Assembly: GCA_016213865.1 (NCBI GenBank) | Contig: JACQZL010000308.1 | Location: 1-9,080, forward strand | Length of the DNA: 9,080 nucleotides | Source of the DNA: Candidatus Rifleibacteriota bacterium | GTDB taxonomy: Bacteria; UBP17; UBA6191; JACPRK01 | Reading direction: 5' to 3' | In this document: positions 7,545 to 9,080 of the stretch, piece after piece | Numbering within the stretch: position 1 is the first letter of the stretch | Layout: each line of letters opens with the position of its first letter | The notes under the pieces: generated by a model | The model's database searches: none | Told to the model about the DNA's origin: nothing | The model's input: the letters and a program-made list of their open reading frames with translations, nothing else | Program-made: the position numbers and the translations under genes

Positions 7545-8743
7545 TTGCGATCGCCTCCTTCGCGCACCGCGACGTTGCCGCGGGCGGCGGACTTCGGCCG
7601 GGTCCTCTCTCGGGACTCGGGGGTAGCTTGGGCGGCGGCGGCCGCGTTCGCCAGGTTGACGGGCGGCTTCGCCTCGCGGCGCGGGGTCTCGACCGCAGTC
7701 GGCGGATCGACCTCGAGCGCGGCTGGCGCGTGCGTCGGCTTGAACCCGATCAGGTACGAGAGCAGCTTCTGAGGCTCGGTCGCGCGCGCGAAGAGCTCCT
7801 TGTCGAGCGCCGCGGCTTCCGCGCCGTCCAGCACCAGCGCCGCGATCAGCTCCTCGGCGTCCTTGCGCTGGAGAAATCCCCAGAGGTGGGCCCGCATCAC
7901 CTCGGTCGCCAGGTGGGCCGCGTCGCTCACCAGTTCGCGAGTGCCCTTCTCGCCGTCGACGAACGAGATCTGGAAGTAGCCGCCGATCTTGCCCACAGTG
8001 GAGCGGAGCTCGGTCGCAATGCTCATCGCGATGTAGAGGCCGTCGCGCAGGCTGAAGCCGCGGCGCCGCTGGACCAGGTCCCTGCGCTGCACGAAGCGGG
8101 CGACCAGGTGCGTCGAGACCTCGTCCCCCTCACCCAGGACGGAGATGGGCGTCGCGAAACCGAGGTGGCAGCCCTTCGCGTCGATGTGCCAGCCCTGGAT
8201 TCCGCGGACGCCGTCGTGCGTCACGAGGAAGCCCGAGTTGGTGAAGATGCGGACGTAGGCGTTGCCTCGGGCCGAGCCGGCGGCGATGCTGCGGGCCGAA
8301 TCGATCAGCCCGTCCTGGCCGACCTCGAGCTTGCGGCCGTCCACCACGTAGCTCCTGGAGTTGAGCGCGTCCCGCCCGAAGCCGTAGTTGAAGCGCAGCT
8401 TGTCGTCGATCATGCGCTCGTGCGTGGCAACGAAGGCCTCGTGGACGACGCGGGCGAGGCCCCGGTTGTCCCACCGTTCGGGGGCGCCGTTGGCACCCGA
8501 GGCGTGGGCCAGGGCCGCGCGGGCCCGGCGCGCCACCTCGTGGTGGAAGGAGGGGAAACCCGTTCCGGCGTAGACCGCCGACAGGCCGCTCTTCTTCGAT
8601 TCCTCGGGGTCGATCAACGACGCCAGGTGGTCGCCGAAGTTGGTCCGCCGGTACCCGAACGTGGGGCCCAGGTGCCAGGTGGATTCGTCGGCGATCAGGA
8701 TGGCTTCATGCTGGTTGAAACGCATCGCCAGGACTGTGGACAT
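7541..8743 (-). CDS. Proteasome-like Ntn-fold paralog, probably non-catalytic subunit
   Basis: This 400-residue protein is a full-length paralog of its downstream neighbour. Shared landmarks are STVLAMRFN (2-10), ILIADE (15-20, D19 as Asp17), VYAGTG (57-62), strands ending in GEG (204-206) where the neighbour has GSG, and GKIGGYFQISFVDG (251-264). Its first residue after Met is Ser, not Thr. The Lys33 position is N35 and the Asp166 position is V250, so a normal Ntn active site is absent. A structural, alpha-like or pseudo-enzyme role is likely. Residues 112-140 match neighbour 114-142 without gaps (LR, GF, SY, GRK), and ATEPQKLL...GFK (321-335) matches its C-terminal motif. A tail at about 336-400, rich in Ala, Pro, Arg and Glu, is probably disordered. 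The ATG at 8743 has AAGGAG upstream. A GTG at 8764 would add seven residues but lacks a ribosome site. Confidence 0.7.
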   Translation of the reverse strand: MSTVLAMRFNQHEAILIADESTWHLGPTFGYRRTNFGDHLASLIDPEESKKSGLSAVYAGTGFPSFHHEVARRARAALAHASGANGAPERWDNRGLARVVHEAFVATHERMIDDKLRFNYGFGRDALNSRSYVVDGRKLEVGQDGLIDSARSIAAGSARGNAYVRIFTNSGFLVTHDGVRGIQGWHIDAKGCHLGFATPISVLGEGDEVSTHLVARFVQRRDLVQRRRGFSLRDGLYIAMSIATELRSTVGKIGGYFQISFVDGEKGTRELVSDAAHLATEVMRAHLWGFLQRKDAEELIAALVLDGAEAAALDKELFARATEPQKLLSYLIGFKPTHAPAALEVDPPTAVETPRREAKPPVNLANAAAAAQATPESRERTRPKSAARGNVAVREGGDRK

Positions 8744-8790
8744 GGCCGCTCCTTGGAGGTTCACGCGACTGGAAGGACCAGAGAGCCGGC

Positions 8791-8819
8791 ATGGTAGGCG
8801 CCGCTCCGATTCATGTCAA
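8791..8819 (-). promoter_or_regulatory. Sigma70-type promoter of the Ntn-like operon
   Basis: On the minus strand a perfect -35 hexamer TTGACA (8819-8814) is followed by exactly 17 bases and then TACCAT (8796-8791), a 4-of-6 match to the -10 consensus with the key A2 and T6. Transcription would start near 8784-8785, leaving a leader of about 40 bases to the ATG at 8743, which carries its own AAGGAG. Confidence 0.65.
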
Positions 8820-8874
8820 TGTGAAAGCGGGAAGGGGGTGCATGTCTCGTAGGTGGCCCCCCCTTGCAGGAGAA

Positions 8875-9039
8875 GCACAGAGACGCAGAGACACAGAGGC
8901 ACAGAGGGATCTCTCTCTGCCTCGCTCGCAGGCACCGCGACTCCTCGAGTCTCCCTCGTCTTGTCATCCGATGGACGTCGCCACTCGCGGTCTCTCTTTC
9001 TCTGTGGCTCCGTGTCTCTGTGTCTGTGTCTCTGTGTCG
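8875..9039. repeat. Imperfect palindrome of the CAGAGACACGGAG repeat family, copy 2
   Basis: The left arm (8875-8908) is made of CACAGAGACGCAG/AGACACAGAGGCACAGAG units. The right arm (about 8991-9039) is the complement of the same kind of sequence. The inner 20 bases of the left arm, AGAGACACAGAGGCACAGAG, pair with the right arm at 18 of 20 positions, and the outer part differs by unit-length slips. The centre (8910-8990) is unrelated to the centre of copy 1, although the arms share the AGAGACACGGAG core. The pattern fits a mobile or recombining hairpin element whose arms, not its middle, are conserved. Confidence 0.7.
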
Positions 9040-9080
9040 AAGAGTCAGGCCAGGGCGTACCCAACAGGCGTGGGACCACC

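Larger units (their letters stand above)
8744..9080. other. Intergenic region with promoter and palindromic repeat
   Basis: It holds the leader and promoter of the Ntn-like operon (to 8819) and a CACAGAGA-type palindrome (8875-9039). At the right edge the minus strand reads GGPTPVGYALA then TGA (9080-9045). That could be the last residues of a gene entering from the right, but 11 codons are too few to call. The open frames crossing the repeat are low-complexity and not credible. Confidence 0.6.

Noticed and set aside
6489..8743. Calling the two Ntn-like proteins Anbu or HslV
   Set aside because: They are much longer than either, carry extra regions, occur as a duplicated pair, and lack neighbours typical of Anbu (alpha-E, transglutaminase, ATP-grasp) or HslV (HslU) in the window.
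7628..8797. Plus-strand open frame (389 codons) opposite the upstream Ntn-like gene
   Set aside because: The minus-strand frame has a Shine-Dalgarno, a consensus promoter, overlap with its neighbour and clear paralogy to it. The plus-strand frame has none of these.
8875..9039. CRISPR array
   Set aside because: Units are irregular, only a few bases apart, arranged as inverted arms rather than direct repeats with equal spacers, and no cas gene is present.
8816..9079. Minus-strand frames encoding CLCVSV-type repeats as a possible small protein
   Set aside because: The residues come directly from translating the CACAGAGA palindrome arms, a known source of false gene calls.

Overview
The window is a GC-rich bacterial chromosome segment. 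Codons mostly end in G or C, and GTG starts are used. The extracytoplasmic-type peptidases, the Uma2 gene and above all the interspersed CACAGAGACACGGAG-type palindromes are what I associate with Acidobacteriota-like or similar uncultured soil/sediment lineages. That placement is an impression from style, not a proof. No rRNA, tRNA, CRISPR array, IS element or phage gene is visible.

Layout. Positions 1-302 are non-coding: a hairpin with a T tract on the minus strand, a REP-like nested hairpin containing the widespread CTGAGCTTGTCGAAGG motif, and a strong extended -10 promoter. A plus-strand pair follows: a MoxR-family AAA+ ATPase (303-1277), apparently read from a leaderless mRNA, and a Uma2-family (DUF820) PD-(D/E)XK protein (1312-1902). 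These converge on a minus-strand block, listed here in transcription order: an exported M28 zinc aminopeptidase-like protein (6157 to 4973), a short D-isomer-specific 2-hydroxyacid/phosphoglycerate dehydrogenase (4918 to 3959) and an S9 prolyl-oligopeptidase-family serine peptidase (3852 to 1927). A palindromic terminator-like hairpin separates the last two.

The most interesting part is the minus-strand two-gene operon at 8743-6489. Both products, which I would expect an automated pipeline to call hypothetical, are full-length paralogs. Motif by motif they read as divergent proteasome beta/HslV-like Ntn hydrolases. The downstream protein starts Met-Thr and keeps equivalents of Thr1, Asp17, Lys33, the GSG loop and the Gly170 loop. 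The upstream protein starts Met-Ser and has lost the Lys33 and Asp166 positions, so it looks like a non-catalytic or altered partner. Both carry the same extra internal region and the same C-terminal helical region, which ordinary proteasome subunits lack. The genes overlap by four bases (GTGA), share a recognisable sigma70-type promoter, and are flanked on both sides by imperfect palindromes of the same repeat family. I propose a two-component proteasome-like particle distinct from 20S, HslV and Anbu. Assembly, activity and novelty all remain inference from sequence reading.
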